Source: Cruorifilaria tuberocauda (Eukaryota > Nematoda > Chromadorea > Rhabditida > Onchocercidae). From it: DNA of 30,856 nucleotides. Within the stretch, counting starts at the first letter, position 1; each line of letters opens with the position of its first letter. The position numbers and the translations under genes were made by a program. This document shows, piece by piece, positions 1 to 14,401 of this stretch. The notes beneath the pieces were generated by a model, which was given only the letters and a program-made list of their open reading frames with translations, was not told the DNA's origin and made no database searches. The DNA lies in NCBI GenBank assembly GCA_013365365.1, contig JABVXU010000622.1, positions 1 to 30,856 on the forward strand. Direction: 5' to 3'.

Positions 1-185
1 ACTATTACAATTATTATCACTATAATGATAACAATTTATTGCTCAAACGAAATATTTATATATTATATATAATAAAATATAACTATTATTTCTGATATAA
101 TATAACTATAATATTATCTATGATATAATATAACTATTACAATTATTATCACTATAATGATAACAATTTATCGCTCAAACGAAGT
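1..185. repeat. Direct duplication, 132-bp spacing, at window edge
   Basis: Bases 1-52 and 133-184 are almost identical (two or three differences); both contain the TATCACTATAATGATAAC core followed by GCTCAAACGAA. The spacer holds two copies of a GATATAATATAACTA motif. The array may continue to the left of the window. There is no coding potential. Confidence 0.8.
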
Positions 186-617
186 ACACATGAAATATTT
201 AGTAAGCATATTACAGCAATTGTTAATTTGCATAAAATTTTATTAAATCTCCAAATTACAATCATTCCGATGATTTTTGTAAAGCTTAATTAAAATAATT
301 TAAATTCCTCATTTCAAAACTAATATTATATAAGCTAAACCATTTTATGAAATAATCTGAAGTGTAACTGAGAAGCTAATACTAAAATTTCTCGACAATT
401 TTTATAAAAAATAAATTTACGATTTGAATAGATCATAATGCTTATGCCATTCATAATAATATAAAAAATTTATATGTGGCATTAATTTGTAATTCAAAAA
501 TGGCAATATCAAGCAGGAAGTTTGGAATGCTAACATTGAAGAGTTTTTTTTTTTTTCTATCAAATAATTCAATTTTATTATTTTGCTTCTTTTATCTTTT
601 GTTAGCTTAAATATATT

Positions 618-757
618 ACTTTTATGAATTACGATGAAAGTAAATTATATCTAATAAAATATAACTATTATAATTTAAATTTAAAACTACAGTGATAATA
701 ATTATAATAGTTATATTTTACTACATGTAAGTTACCTTCATCGTAATTCATAAAAGT
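618..757. repeat. Inverted repeat, MITE-like
   Basis: The left arm starting ACTTTTATGAATTACGATGA (about 618-675) is matched in reverse complement by the right arm ending TCATCGTAATTCATAAAAGT (about 701-757), with a loop of about 25 bases. The outer 20 bases pair perfectly and the inner part is imperfect. Size and structure fit a short non-autonomous inverted-repeat element. No clear target-site duplication is visible, so mobility is only inferred. Confidence 0.6.
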
Positions 758-1301
758 TTTAAAATTTAAACAATTTCACTTGGAATAATTTTTTAATTTT
801 GATAAGTTGAAATAATATAATTTAGAGAAGTAAATTTAAAATTAAAAATAAATTTTTGATATATTGCTGTTGTATTTTTCAAAACTTTTAATTATTGGGA
901 CTCCTCAAATGAAAATAGATAAAATTGATTTACTCATTACTTTTTAGCCAACTAATAAAGTTTAATTTCTTTTTCCGGATAATTTTGCTAATGTTCATGT
1001 GTAATTCATTGCAAATAGGTGTTGCTAAGATTGTAGAAAAAGTAAATTTTTATTTAAAATTATGGTGGAAAATAGGAAATCAAATATTTTAAAGCAAATT
1101 TTAGTGATAGATAAGATAACGTAACAATTTAAATTCTTCATTTCTGTGTTTGGAAGTGTTAAATTCAAAAATTTAAATATATTCCATAAAATGGACTTTC
1201 GTAAAATGAAAATGTAAAATCACACATTTTCAAGATGCGACGTAATTTCTGATTTCCTTTTTGATTTCTAATAATTTCCCGATTAAAAAGCATTATTAGT
1301 T

Positions 1302-1307
1302 TTTAAT
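1302..1307 (-). terminator. Possible poly(A) signal of DB gene
   Basis: ATTAAA on the minus strand, about 50 bases after the TGA of the DB gene. It is the nearest signal-like hexamer. AT-rich DNA makes chance matches common. Confidence 0.3.
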
Positions 1308-1355
1308 TTCATTCAAATTTGATAACTAAAAAAAACTAAATGTTAGGAAGAAATA

Positions 1356-2057
1356 TCAAAAAAATTTCATAATATTTTTTTGAGATAACAAATTTTGCTT
1401 GAAACAATCGATGATTCGTGAGGTATGAGGTAAACATGATAATCCACGTTGAATTCCGTAATGCTTAAGCGTAGCGCTAAATTCCGTTCTTCCGTCACAA
1501 AAACCGAAACAATGATATGGTACACCGCTAAAATTGTATTTGAAATCACTATACTCAATCATGGAATCACTATACTCAATCATGGAATCATTATACTCAA
1601 TCAACAAATCATAATACACAATAGCTATTGAATTTGTAATTTATTCACAAGTCTAATTAGCATAAAAGGGAAAATTTCGAAATTAATTTGCAATTACAAA
1701 TTCTAAAAATTTAAATTGATATAATGATAAGATTACCGTTGATTGCAACATGACCTCTGATCGCTCATTCTTGAAGCACATTTCCAAATTTTCGGTAATC
1801 GAAATTTGCAAAACCAACAAGAGTTTATAAACTACAATAAAATTATTAAATAATAGATAAATTTTGAAATTTAAGAAAGATAAAAAACTTTTTGTAAATT
1901 ACTTCGATGAATGAAAAACGAAGAAATTTTCATGTAAATTTGTAATTTTTAAAAATTACTTCTTTGGAAATTTTGTATTTACTCATCAAATTTACGTTCA
2001 ATAATTCTGTCATATAATGTCTTAACTAAATCGATGATTTAATTAAAATGCTAAAAG

Positions 2058-2089
<32 letters not shown>

Positions 2090-2943
2090 CTGTTCTTTTA
2101 GATTGAATGAAATGAATTTCATGCCATGACAAATATTTTCAGTATTTGGCAATAATTATGGTATTTACCATAAAGCTAATAATAGGATACAGTTAATAGA
2201 ATACAGTTAACTTTAGCAGTGTTCAGGTAAATTCAAACGTAGCTTTTTTGTCACCAGTAATAGTAAGTAGTAAGAAAATGAAATTCTAGTATTTGCCGGT
2301 AATAATTTTATACACACCGGTAGTGATTAAGTAAATTCAACCAACTTTTTTGCCAGTAGTAATGATTAGTGTAAGGTATTTTAATTGCAATATTTGCCGG
2401 TAAAAATTTTATGAAAATTGATAGGACTAATATTGGGTATATACCAGTAGTGATCAGGTGAATTCAGTTAGATTTCTTTACCGGTAAACAGTAAGTGATT
2501 AGAAAATCCAATTCTGGAATTCACCGGTGATTGTCGGAAAATCCAAAGAATTCATAAAAACTTTAATTCAATCATTCAATTCCGATTTTCATTATTTCAA
2601 TATTCAATTTTTAATTCAATTTCAATTACAAAATAATTATTCGCAAACAGTCAAATTAATAATTTCCATAATTTGCAATAAGTTTTTGGTTTTTGGTTTT
2701 GCGGCAATTAATTATTTAAATAAAAATTACCTCATTACGTGTCATCATGGAAATATTAGTAAAATTACACATTGCATTTGTGCATGAATCACGACCAATT
2801 GTTTTAAAGCAACATTCTTTAAATCTGTCATCTGCATCACTCCGTCTCATGAGCTCTTCACTTCCGAGGTGATATTGTAGAGTATAACTTTGTACTAATA
2901 TTATCAAATTTGTTAGTACAAAAATGATAAGTAATTTATTCAT
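1356..2943 (-). CDS. Secreted DB-module cysteine-rich protein (3 exons)
   Basis: The exons on the minus strand are 2943-2731, 1831-1737 and 1527-1356, with introns of 899 and 209 bases in phases 0 and 2; the product is 159 aa. The start is the second ATG of the frame, because a TTTCAG acceptor ends two bases before it and fits spliced-leader addition. Residues 1-19 form a hydrophobic signal peptide ending in LVQS. The mature protein has FKECC (41-45), C54 and C59, then LPKIWKCAS (83-91), CC at 99-100, the GVPYHCFGFCDG stretch (104-115), C134 and C144. This CC/C/C pattern, repeated twice, is that of the nematode DB module (Pfam DB), found in secreted proteins whose function is mostly unknown. 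Sequons at N60 and N63 suggest glycosylation. There are 13 mature cysteines against the usual even number; C76 or C79 in exon 2 is the extra one. It has no visible partner among its neighbours. The reading of exon 2 rests on a TTGTAG acceptor with no nearby alternative. Confidence 0.85.
1541..1604. repeat. 21-bp tandem repeat, 3 copies, in intron 2 of DB gene
   Basis: Three adjacent copies of GGAATCACTATACTCAATCAT with single-base changes. The array lies just upstream (in transcript sense) of the last exon. The 21-base period keeps small frames open on both strands, which explains the small open frames seen here. Confidence 0.85.
2059..2088. repeat. TTGA tetranucleotide microsatellite
   Basis: About seven uninterrupted TTGA units lie within intron 1 of the DB gene. 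Confidence 0.9.
2141..2535. repeat. Degenerate ~111-117 bp tandem repeat in intron 1 of DB gene
   Basis: Units starting near 2215, 2326 and 2443 share the order CAGTAGTGATCAGGTRAATTC, a T-rich stretch, CCAGTAGTAA..AGTGATTAG, then TATTTGCCGGTAATAATTTTA. A partial older unit precedes them from 2141. The CCGGTA core recurs at least five times. The units are diverged, so the array is old. Confidence 0.7.
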
Positions 2944-3242
2944 TTCTGAAATCATTACTAAATAGGTTTAAGTAAGAAAATCGATTTAGATCAACGTTGA
3001 AAATAGTTATTTAAAAAGGTAATTATACTATGATAGGTAATTTATTCATTCCTTAAATCATTACTAAATAGGTTTAAGTAAGAAAATCGATTTAGATCAA
3101 CGTTGAAAACAGTTAGTTAAAAAGGTAATTATGCTGTGATAAGTAATTTATTCATTTCTGAAATCATTACTAATTAGGTTTAAGTAAGACAATCGATTTA
3201 GATCAACGTTGAAAGCAGTTAGTTAAAAAACTAATCATGCTA
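2925..3242. repeat. 106-bp tandem triplication covering the DB gene 5' end
   Basis: Units start at 2925, 3031 and 3137, each TGATARGTAATTTATTCATT, and continue through AATCGATTTAGATCAACGTTG. Period is exactly 106. The unit proximal to the gene carries its trans-splice acceptor, start codon and first six codons. The two further units repeat that segment upstream. The copies are more than 90% alike by eye, so the event is fairly recent. Confidence 0.92.
2946..2947 (-). promoter_or_regulatory. Putative spliced-leader trans-splice acceptor, DB gene
   Basis: On the minus strand ATTTCAG ends two bases before the ATG at 2943. The same-frame ATG further upstream at 2955 overlaps this acceptor and would be removed. 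A very short distance between acceptor and ATG is usual for nematode trans-spliced messages. Confidence 0.65.
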
Positions 3243-3826
3243 ATTTTAATTTGTCATGCAGCGAATTATCTGAAATAACTAATAATTGTGGGGGGGGAGA
3301 ACTTATTGAGAGAAAGGTGATAATTGAAAAATATATCCTAAAATTATCATTTAGTGATAAATTGATTTGAAAAAAAAATTGAATCAAAATTATTTAAGTT
3401 GGAAAATTTCATCTAATCATTATTAATCAAGCAAGATTTACTCGAACAATTTTAATCAAAAAATCACTGATATCATTTTCAAGATATCACTGATAGCACT
3501 GATTGGAAATAAATATTCTCAAGAGTAGCAAAAGTTAAGCTACTGTTTAAAGGAAAAGCGAGTAGGAGAAGTTTTTCCATGAGATTTTTGATTGTACCGA
3601 AAAAGGCTATCATTATATATCTTTTGTTATATTTGTTCGATAATTTATAGCATTTTTTTGAAGTGCTAAATGTAAAATTTTTCCATTCATTCGCTTTATG
3701 CCTTAAAGGCATTTTTGTTTCTTTAAGACAAATGAAAAGGAAATGATCGATCTTTCATCCATAATTTATTGCAAAATTTCTGTCATAAAATTGCAATCAT
3801 ATTTCTTCATTGCAAATCTTTTAAGA

Positions 3827-3827
<1 letters not shown>

Positions 3828-3860
<33 letters not shown>
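3828..3860. repeat. (GA)n microsatellite
   Basis: A run of about 14 GA dinucleotides following GAGAGGGA. Similar GA or CT tracts occur near 7637, 7702, 18434 and 28002. Confidence 0.9.
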
Positions 3861-3862
<2 letters not shown>

Positions 3863-4180
3863 CTTTGATTTATTTTTATTATTTCAATTTCGTCAAGAAA
3901 TTTTAAGTTTATGAATGGAAATTATGCTACAGATAGAGCTAACTGTACTATCTTTTGCTTTTTTGACATTGTAGTGGTAATCAATGAAATGTGGAAGAAA
4001 GAAATGCAAATTAATTCAATGATTTAAAAACAGGTAAGAAAGGGAGAGATAATTACTTGAAATTGATAAGAGATTGATGGAATTGATGAAATGAAGAAGA
4101 AAAAAAGATTGTTTCATTTTGATTAAATAAAAAAAAAGTTATCAAAAGAAGCATGCAAAATTATGATAAGAGAAATCAAC

Positions 4181-4412
4181 TATCATTTTGCGACGTGAAA
4201 TAATTGGAGTATATTTTGCGACGTGAAATAATTAGATTATCATTTTGCGACGTGAAATAATTCGAGTATCATTTTGCGACGTGAAATAATCAGAGTACCA
4301 TTTTGCGACGTGAAATAATTAGATTATCATTTTGCGACGTGAAATAATTAGAGTATCATTTTGCGACGTGAAATAATTAGAGTATCATTTTGCGACGTGA
4401 AGTAATTAGAGT
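4181..4412. repeat. 29-bp minisatellite, 8 copies, GCGACGTGAAATAATT core
   Basis: Eight head-to-tail copies of a 29-base unit with TATCATTTTGCGACGTGAAA followed by TAATTAGAG, differing at one or two positions each; the second copy lacks one base. The TTTTGCGACGTGA core is invariant in all eight, while the linker varies. It lies about 1.2 kb upstream of the DB gene start and 4.4 kb upstream of SDR42E. Confidence 0.95.
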
Positions 4413-6334
4413 AAAAGATTGTAAATCAAGAATTCATTATATTCGTTTTAATTCAAACTTTATTTAATTTGGCTTATTTCAAATTTAACGCAATGAATTT
4501 GTTTCATTGTTTAATTGTAAAAATGTTTTATTTTTATTTGCATATTTTTCGGTAGAATTTTTCTTACAATATTTTTACCAATTTAATCTAATATTACTTT
4601 ATTTATCTTATCTCTATTCAACAATTTACTGTAAGTATTTCAAATTGTTAAATCAGAAGAGGTGAAAGAGACAAAATTTCAAGGCTATCATTTCTGTTTA
4701 AAAATTGCTTAACGCTATTTCAAAATAATTTTGGATAGTTTAAGATAATTTTTTGAATTAATTTATAATTTAAAATAATTTTAACCTTTAAACCTTTTTC
4801 TGCTTTAATACATTTCTGCCATTAATTACAAATAAATGCTAAAATAAAAGCAATAAATATTTTTATTAACTGTAATTTTTATTAACAAAATACTTTTTCT
4901 CTTTTATTATTCTTGAATTTCGTTAAAGATTTGTTTGTAAATATATTTAAAATTAAAAAAAAAATTAAAAACTAGTTTTATAAAGAAATTTTTTCTTATC
5001 CTCCTTAAGCAATCCTGAATTTTTAAATTGAATAGAAAATTATTTTCAGGAATTGTTTCTTTTTTTTTTAAAAATAAGAGAAAGGCGCAAAAGTAACATA
5101 TGGAAGGAAAGAATTGAAATTAATCCATTAGATTTTTAAATTACTCCATTTAACTTTCTTCTTTCTTTCCCTCTATTTCTACATTGAATTTATTATTTAA
5201 TTTTAATTTTCATGTTTGTTTTTTTGTTTCCTTTTATATTGACTTTAGCTTCAATGCTTCCTTTCCTTTTTTTTATTTAATTCAATTTTAAACTTTTTAA
5301 AATTTAATTCAATCTTAATGTTCTTTTGTCCTCTTATTACAGCCATAATTTTTGTTTTCTAATTTAATAATATTAAAATTTAAATTAATAATATTTAGCA
5401 GAGGGTTATGTGAAATCGAAATCGATCATTATTTAGTTGATGTGAATAAGAGAAATTATTAAACAATGAAAATGGTTGAACAAATAGACTGATGGAAATT
5501 GATAAGTGAATAAACAAGTGATAATTGATAAGAATTCATTGTTTTAGAACAATTAATAAGGATGCGATGGAAGATTAAGAAGTGATAAGTGATAATGATA
5601 GGAATGAGCTCAAATATTCTTGATTTAATTGAACACTGAATTTATTTAGCTAAAATCTATTTCAATCTTACTTAAATATTCAGCTTACATTTGTTCCATT
5701 TTATATTGATTAATTCATTAAAATATTTACCTAATACTTATTCTATCTTCAATTTTGATTAATTTCCATGTAATACAAAAATTTGCTTATCATTTCATTA
5801 TTTTATTATATTATTTTTATAAATAATTCTGTTTGAAGTTTTAACTTATACTAAATGCTGAATAATTACTAAATAACTTATAATAAGTACTAAGTAACCT
5901 TTAATTTCATATCAATTATGAGAAACAATAAGTGTCAGTTATCAACTGTTTATTCTCTTATTGTTTACCTTGTTTACTTGTTTACTTTCTTTCTTATCCG
6001 TTACTTTTCCAGTTTCATTTTATAATTTTATAATTAATATTGGAAATTTAACTTGAAATGAAAAAAAGACTTTTGTTTCGTAATTATTAAAGTTTTTGCT
6101 TAAATAAATGAAATTATTATTATTCTAATATTTAATATTTCGTTTTTTTTTTTCATTTTTTGCTATTAAATTAAATTTCTGATTAAAATTAAAATTTCAA
6201 TTGTTAAGTTTTCAATTAAATTTTTTAATTTCAAAAAAAGAAAACTTTTTTTTTTCTTTTCACGCAAAACTGAATAAAATACAAAAAATAAAAGAAAAGT
6301 TATTATTCGTTTCAACACATTCCCCAGCATATAT

Positions 6335-6472
6335 ATGTCGGGGTCATCAGAAATCAATATTTGGATGAAATTAAGAGGGCAAGACCATATTTATCAACCT
6401 CCCCGCTCATCTTTTTCCGCCAGAAATATCATTTACAATCAGTTGAATCTGCCATCTGCTCCTCTTTCTTGA
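6335..6472 (+). CDS. Doubtful 45-codon open frame in a less AT-rich block
   Basis: An ATG at 6335 follows a good acceptor (CATTCCCCAG) by eight bases and opens a frame of 45 codons to TGA at 6470-6472. The peptide starts MSGSSEINIW and has mixed composition rather than the K/N/I/F bias of random frames here. It has no signal peptide, no recognised domain, and no donor that joins it to anything downstream. It could be a trans-spliced short gene, a lone exon, or chance. I do not recognise it. Confidence 0.15.
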   Translation: MSGSSEINIWMKLRGQDHIYQPPRSSFSARNIIYNQLNLPSAPLS

Positions 6473-7631
6473 CCTCTATCTATTGTACGGAAAATTTTTG
6501 CATCGTCAGTTTAATGGATTGAAATTTTCAACTAACTCTACCGTTTTGATCTGTTAATTAGAAATGAATTTTAAATGAAATAAAATTGATCTTTTAATTA
6601 GAAATGAAACTTATACGCGTGAAAAATTTATTAATCAGATTTTAATTAATTTAAAATACTTTATTGATTAGTTTAAAGTTTAGATTATTGTACAACGTGA
6701 TTTAATTCAAACGCGTGAAGGAAAAAAAAAACAGTAATTTATTATCAATTGATTTGGGGAAGATAATTGCGATGCAAATGTGCTATTACATATGAAACAT
6801 TATCAGTTTTATCACACTATCCAGGATATCTCAGGTCAGTCTTCAAGGTTTACATCTATTTTATTTTATCATTTCTACTTTATCATTTCTTTATCATTTC
6901 TTTTATCTATTTTATCATTTTCCTATTAAAGTTTTTGTTCCGATCACTGTTTGAATTGATAAAATTTTGAAAACTTTAAATTATCATTTACTTACTTTAT
7001 CCTTATACTGGTACTTCAAATTCAACATATACATTAGCTATCAAAAACCCTGCATTGTCTTAGTTAAATAATTAAGTAAGTTAAGTGTTTCAAATAAAGT
7101 AATTATTCAAATTATTAATTTTTTAATTTCATATTAATTTTAATTCGAAATATTAATTAGAAATTATTAATAATTTACTGCAAATTTAGAAATATTAAAA
7201 TAAATCGAAACTTCATTTATTTCTAATTAAATTAAACTTATTTAAAGTGTGCTAATTCGTTTCTCAACCTTTCTTCTCAATTATGCAAATGAATGATGCT
7301 TTTTTTTTCTTTACAAAAATAATATTTTGTAATGAAAATAGATAGGAAAATCTATTCCATAACTGTTTTTTTCTCTTTTAAGTTTATTGAGAGAGCGAAA
7401 GAGAGGGAAGAAAAGAGAGGGAGAAAGAAAAAAGAAGTAAATTTTATCGTTTATAATATAATTTGTTTTCGTCTCACAGTAAAATGTATTTTTAATTAAT
7501 CTGTTGACAAAATTTCATTGCTCATTTAATGCATAAAAAAGTTTTCAAGTCATAATAGGAAATTAAATAGATGGATGGAATGAAAAATAAAATTTTAAAA
7601 AATAAAGAGAAATAATTCTTCTCTTTCTCCC

Positions 7632-7724
7632 TCTCTCTCTCTTTACTTTCTATTATTATTTTAAGAAATCAAATTGCAGAATATAGAGAAAAAGTTTCTC
7701 CTCTCTCTCTCTCTCTCTCTCTGT
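7632..7724. repeat. Two CT-rich microsatellite tracts
   Basis: CT-repeat tracts near 7632-7641 and 7701-7723 are each flanked by a similar sequence (AAAGTTTCTC..., then TTATTATTTTRAGAWATCAA). This suggests a local duplication of about 70 bases. Confidence 0.65.
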
Positions 7725-8587
7725 AATCTCCATTATTATTTTGAGATATCAAGGAGAAGATGACATTTTTTCTTCAAATTCATTCTGTTAAATTTTAATG
7801 TTAATTTTCCAGCTAACTCATCATCTAATGGACCGAAATTATCAGGTTAGACAGAGGAGAAAATCAAATTGTCGTCTATTTAAAACATTTATAATTATTA
7901 TTTTTTTAAATACTTAATGAAAACTTCCATTTTTACCTCTAAGCTTACCTTATTTTATTCATTTCTCCGTTTCTTCTGCTTTTGTCCGGAATATTTCACA
8001 TGGTGAAACGTTTTAATTGTTACTTGTCAATGAAATTCACTGCACAAATCTCTTCCTAATAAAGTTACTTATATTTTTAATTTACTTGTAATCTATAATT
8101 ACTTATAATTTATTGAATGGATAAAGAAGATCGATAAATAACCTATTATCTTTTCTGATAATTAATTTTAGTGAAACGGAAACATGCTCAATTTTTCTCA
8201 AACATTAATTGTAAATATTACTAAAGATTGTGACTATGAATCAATACTTACTTTTAATTTACATTTATTACACTATCTAAACTTTTGATTACATCCGTAT
8301 AATACTAATTAAATAACTTTAAGTAACAGTTCAATTTCTATTCCTGTAGTAAGCGAGTTGAAAAAATGAATACAACCGATAAGGTGATATTACATTTGAT
8401 TCCAGTTACATTGCAATAAATTGAAACATACCGAATTTCATAAATTCACGTAAAAAATTCATGATACACTTACAAATTATATAATCTAGATACTATCATT
8501 ATCATTCTGTTATGATTCAACTACAATCAAAACGTTAAACTTTTAGTAATATTTGCGATATTATGAGTTAACATTATAAAAAAGTCA

Positions 8588-8747
8588 TTTTCCATGAAGA
8601 TATCATAGGCTATATTATAAATAAGTTATTTATCATAGGCTATATCATAAATAAGTTATTATCCGTGAAGATATCATAAGTTAATAAGTTATTATCCGTG
8701 AAGATATCATAAGTTAATATCAAATAAGTTATTTTTCCGTGAAGAAT
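8588..8747. repeat. Degenerate tandem repeat just upstream of SDR42E
   Basis: Four or five units of about 35-45 bases built from CCGTGAAGATATCATAAG and AAATAAGTTATTATCC. The array ends about 55 bases before the SDR42E start codon, so it sits in the probable promoter or outron. Confidence 0.75.
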
Positions 8748-8795
8748 CTGTTTATCATAACATGATGATTACTTAATCCGATTGATTAAAAATTT

Positions 8796-8797
8796 AG
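8796..8797 (+). promoter_or_regulatory. Putative trans-splice acceptor, SDR42E
   Basis: AAATTTAG ends six bases before the ATG at 8804, with AATAAA between. It fits spliced-leader acceptance, though the pyrimidine tract is weak. Confidence 0.4.
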
Positions 8798-12396
<3,599 letters not shown>

Positions 12397-12614
12397 AGTA
12401 TATAAGTATATTTCATTCATTGTATTAATTTAAATGTTTTAACAAAGTTTGTATATAATGATCTTTTTTTTTTCATGATAATAATGATAATTTTTCATGA
12501 TAACATATTTATGATAATAATTATTCGATTATTACATTCACAAATAAGCTTAACAACTTCATTGATATCAATGATATTATCAATTGGTATTTTTAATTTA
12601 ATTACTAAGGATTT

Positions 12615-12620
12615 AATAAA
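12615..12620 (+). terminator. Possible poly(A) signal of SDR42E
   Basis: The first canonical AATAAA downstream of the SDR42E stop codon, about 220 bases past it. Its use is inferred. Confidence 0.35.
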
Positions 12621-12869
12621 AGAGTATGTTAATTATTATTAAGGTGGAATAATGATACATTAAGCATTTGTGAAATTAATTTTAGATTGATTGATTCAAG
12701 CTGCGAAATAGATAAGAAATTGATAAGAAATCATGATTATCATGAGAACCATGATTTTCTTATAATTTCCATAGAGGATTTATTGATTAAGCATGTATAA
12801 ACTGATTTATTGAATACATTTTAGCTTCCAATGAATTTTGGAAAAATGCTTGTAAAAATATTTAATTCA

Positions 12870-12898
12870 ATTATTATTATTATTATTATTATTATTAT
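12870..12898. repeat. (ATT)n microsatellite
   Basis: About nine to ten uninterrupted ATT units lie downstream of SDR42E. Confidence 0.9.
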
Positions 12899-14185
12899 CA
12901 TGTAATTAAGTTATGTTGTATTTTCTTCATCTCTTCATTAAAGATCCAATTTTGCATGAATAATTATTAAAATCTTGCGATTCTGCATCTTTTGTATTTT
13001 TTTCATTTAAATTTTAAAAATGCATCTAATTTAAATTAATTTAAAAATGTGATTTAAGAAACCTGAATTTTTCAACATTCAAGTTTTTGAATTCCGAACT
13101 ATATTTCGAATAGTTTAGAGAAAGTCAAATTGGATAATTAATGTATGTAAGTTATTTACGTTATTTTAAGTAATGTGACAAAATAAATTTCTTTTTTTGT
13201 ATGTCACAAAAAAATAAACAAATCAAACATTTAAGAATATAGATAAAAATGAAAGGAATTAACTTACAATTTCAATTTTCAATTTTCAAGTTTATCAAAG
13301 CAGTTTACAATTTCTGATAGCAAAGTTATTTTGTTGTGAAAGTTAATAAACAATTTTTTTTCTATAATTTTTCATAATTGACAGTTAAATGAAAGTTTTG
13401 TCAGTTATTACTTAATTGGAATTAAAGTGGCTAATTAATTATTTTTTCTACTATTCGATAAATGAGATATGGTATTTTGATTTGAATTTTTTTTTTTTGA
13501 AATAACTTAATTCAATTATTTATAATAAATATCGATCACAATGAAACAATTAAAACCAGTACATTACAAACTAAGCTATCATCATTTATCATTAACAGAA
13601 CATTTGATAAGTAATCACAATAAATTTACGATTTCTTCATTTTGTTGCTGTTTGATGAATGATTGATTAGAATTTTTATCAAAAATTAAAAAAAAAGTTT
13701 GTTTATTGATTAAAAATTTTATAACATTTTACAAAGTTTTAAATGGAATTTTTTAAATATTTAATGAAATTAATATAATTAATGAAAAATATCATGAAAT
13801 GTAAAATTATATCATGTTTATAATTCGTTTAATTCTTCATTTTTAAATTTTAAATTCTAAACAACGATGTTTTCTTTTGCACATTTTATAACTCTATTAT
13901 CATGGATTGTTATAAATTTAACATTTTCTTTCAGTGATAATTTCCATTGATAATGTTATCAGTGTATCACTCTTGCTTTATTGTTCAAAAAAAGAGAGGA
14001 AAACAAACAAAGCTGAGTAAATAAACAAAGGAATAAATTATAATTTGATTTCATACAAATTCAAAATTTCGTCTTACTACATTGATCGTTTCTCATTTAC
14101 ACGATTATTTCAATTATAAAAATAATGAAATATAAATAAACAAGCAATGAACGGGAACTGATCATATTTAGATACAACGATTAGA

Positions 14186-14338
14186 TGGTATCGATTTTTT
14201 ATGATCGGATCGGAGAGAGCGAGAATACAGGTTATTCGTAAAAAAAATAATATTATTGATTTTCCACAATCGGATTGGAGACGGTAGAGAATACAAATTA
14301 AGAATACAGATTTTCTGTAAAAAAAAAAAAAAAAAACA
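14186..14338. repeat. Diverged ~70-80 bp tandem duplication
   Basis: Two units share GATTTT..A.GATCGGATCGGAGA or ATCGGATTGGAGA, then GAGAATACA, TTCGTAAAA or TTCTGTAAAA and a poly(A) run. The first is about 14186-14255 and the second 14256-14338. Confidence 0.6.
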
Positions 14339-14367
14339 CTTCAACAAATTTGCAAAGGCCCAATTTT

Positions 14368-14401
14368 TACCCAATTTTTTTCGTAATAGCAAAATTGGGT
14401 A
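14368..14401. repeat. Hairpin: 11-bp perfect inverted repeat
   Basis: TACCCAATTTT (14368-14378) pairs with AAAATTGGGTA (14391-14401) across a 12-base loop. CCCAA or GGGC motifs also flank it. It lies between two convergent genes. Confidence 0.7.

Larger units (their letters stand above)
186..1355. other. Gene-free AT-rich flank downstream of the DB gene
   Basis: No exon-like open frame bounded by splice signals was found here. The stretch holds a long inverted repeat (618-757), homopolymer T and A runs, and the presumed 3' end of the minus-strand DB gene near 1300. Nothing else is recognisable. Confidence 0.6.
3243..8787. other. Divergent intergenic region between DB and SDR42E genes
   Basis: About 5.5 kb between the two divergently transcribed genes. 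It holds a G8 run (3290), GA and CT microsatellites (3830-3860, about 7630-7725), the 29-bp minisatellite (4181-4412), long T and A runs, and a repeat near the SDR42E start. I found no exon set with consistent phase. A less AT-rich block at 6318-6480 carries one short open frame, listed separately. Promoters of both genes must lie here but I cannot place them. Confidence 0.55.

Noticed and set aside
1367..1631. Two further open frames overlapping the last DB exon
   Set aside because: They are other-frame or antisense shadows of the exon and of the 21-bp repeat.
3479..3712. Minus-strand 77-codon frame
   Set aside because: Composition is typical of chance frames here; no signal peptide, acceptor or domain is visible.
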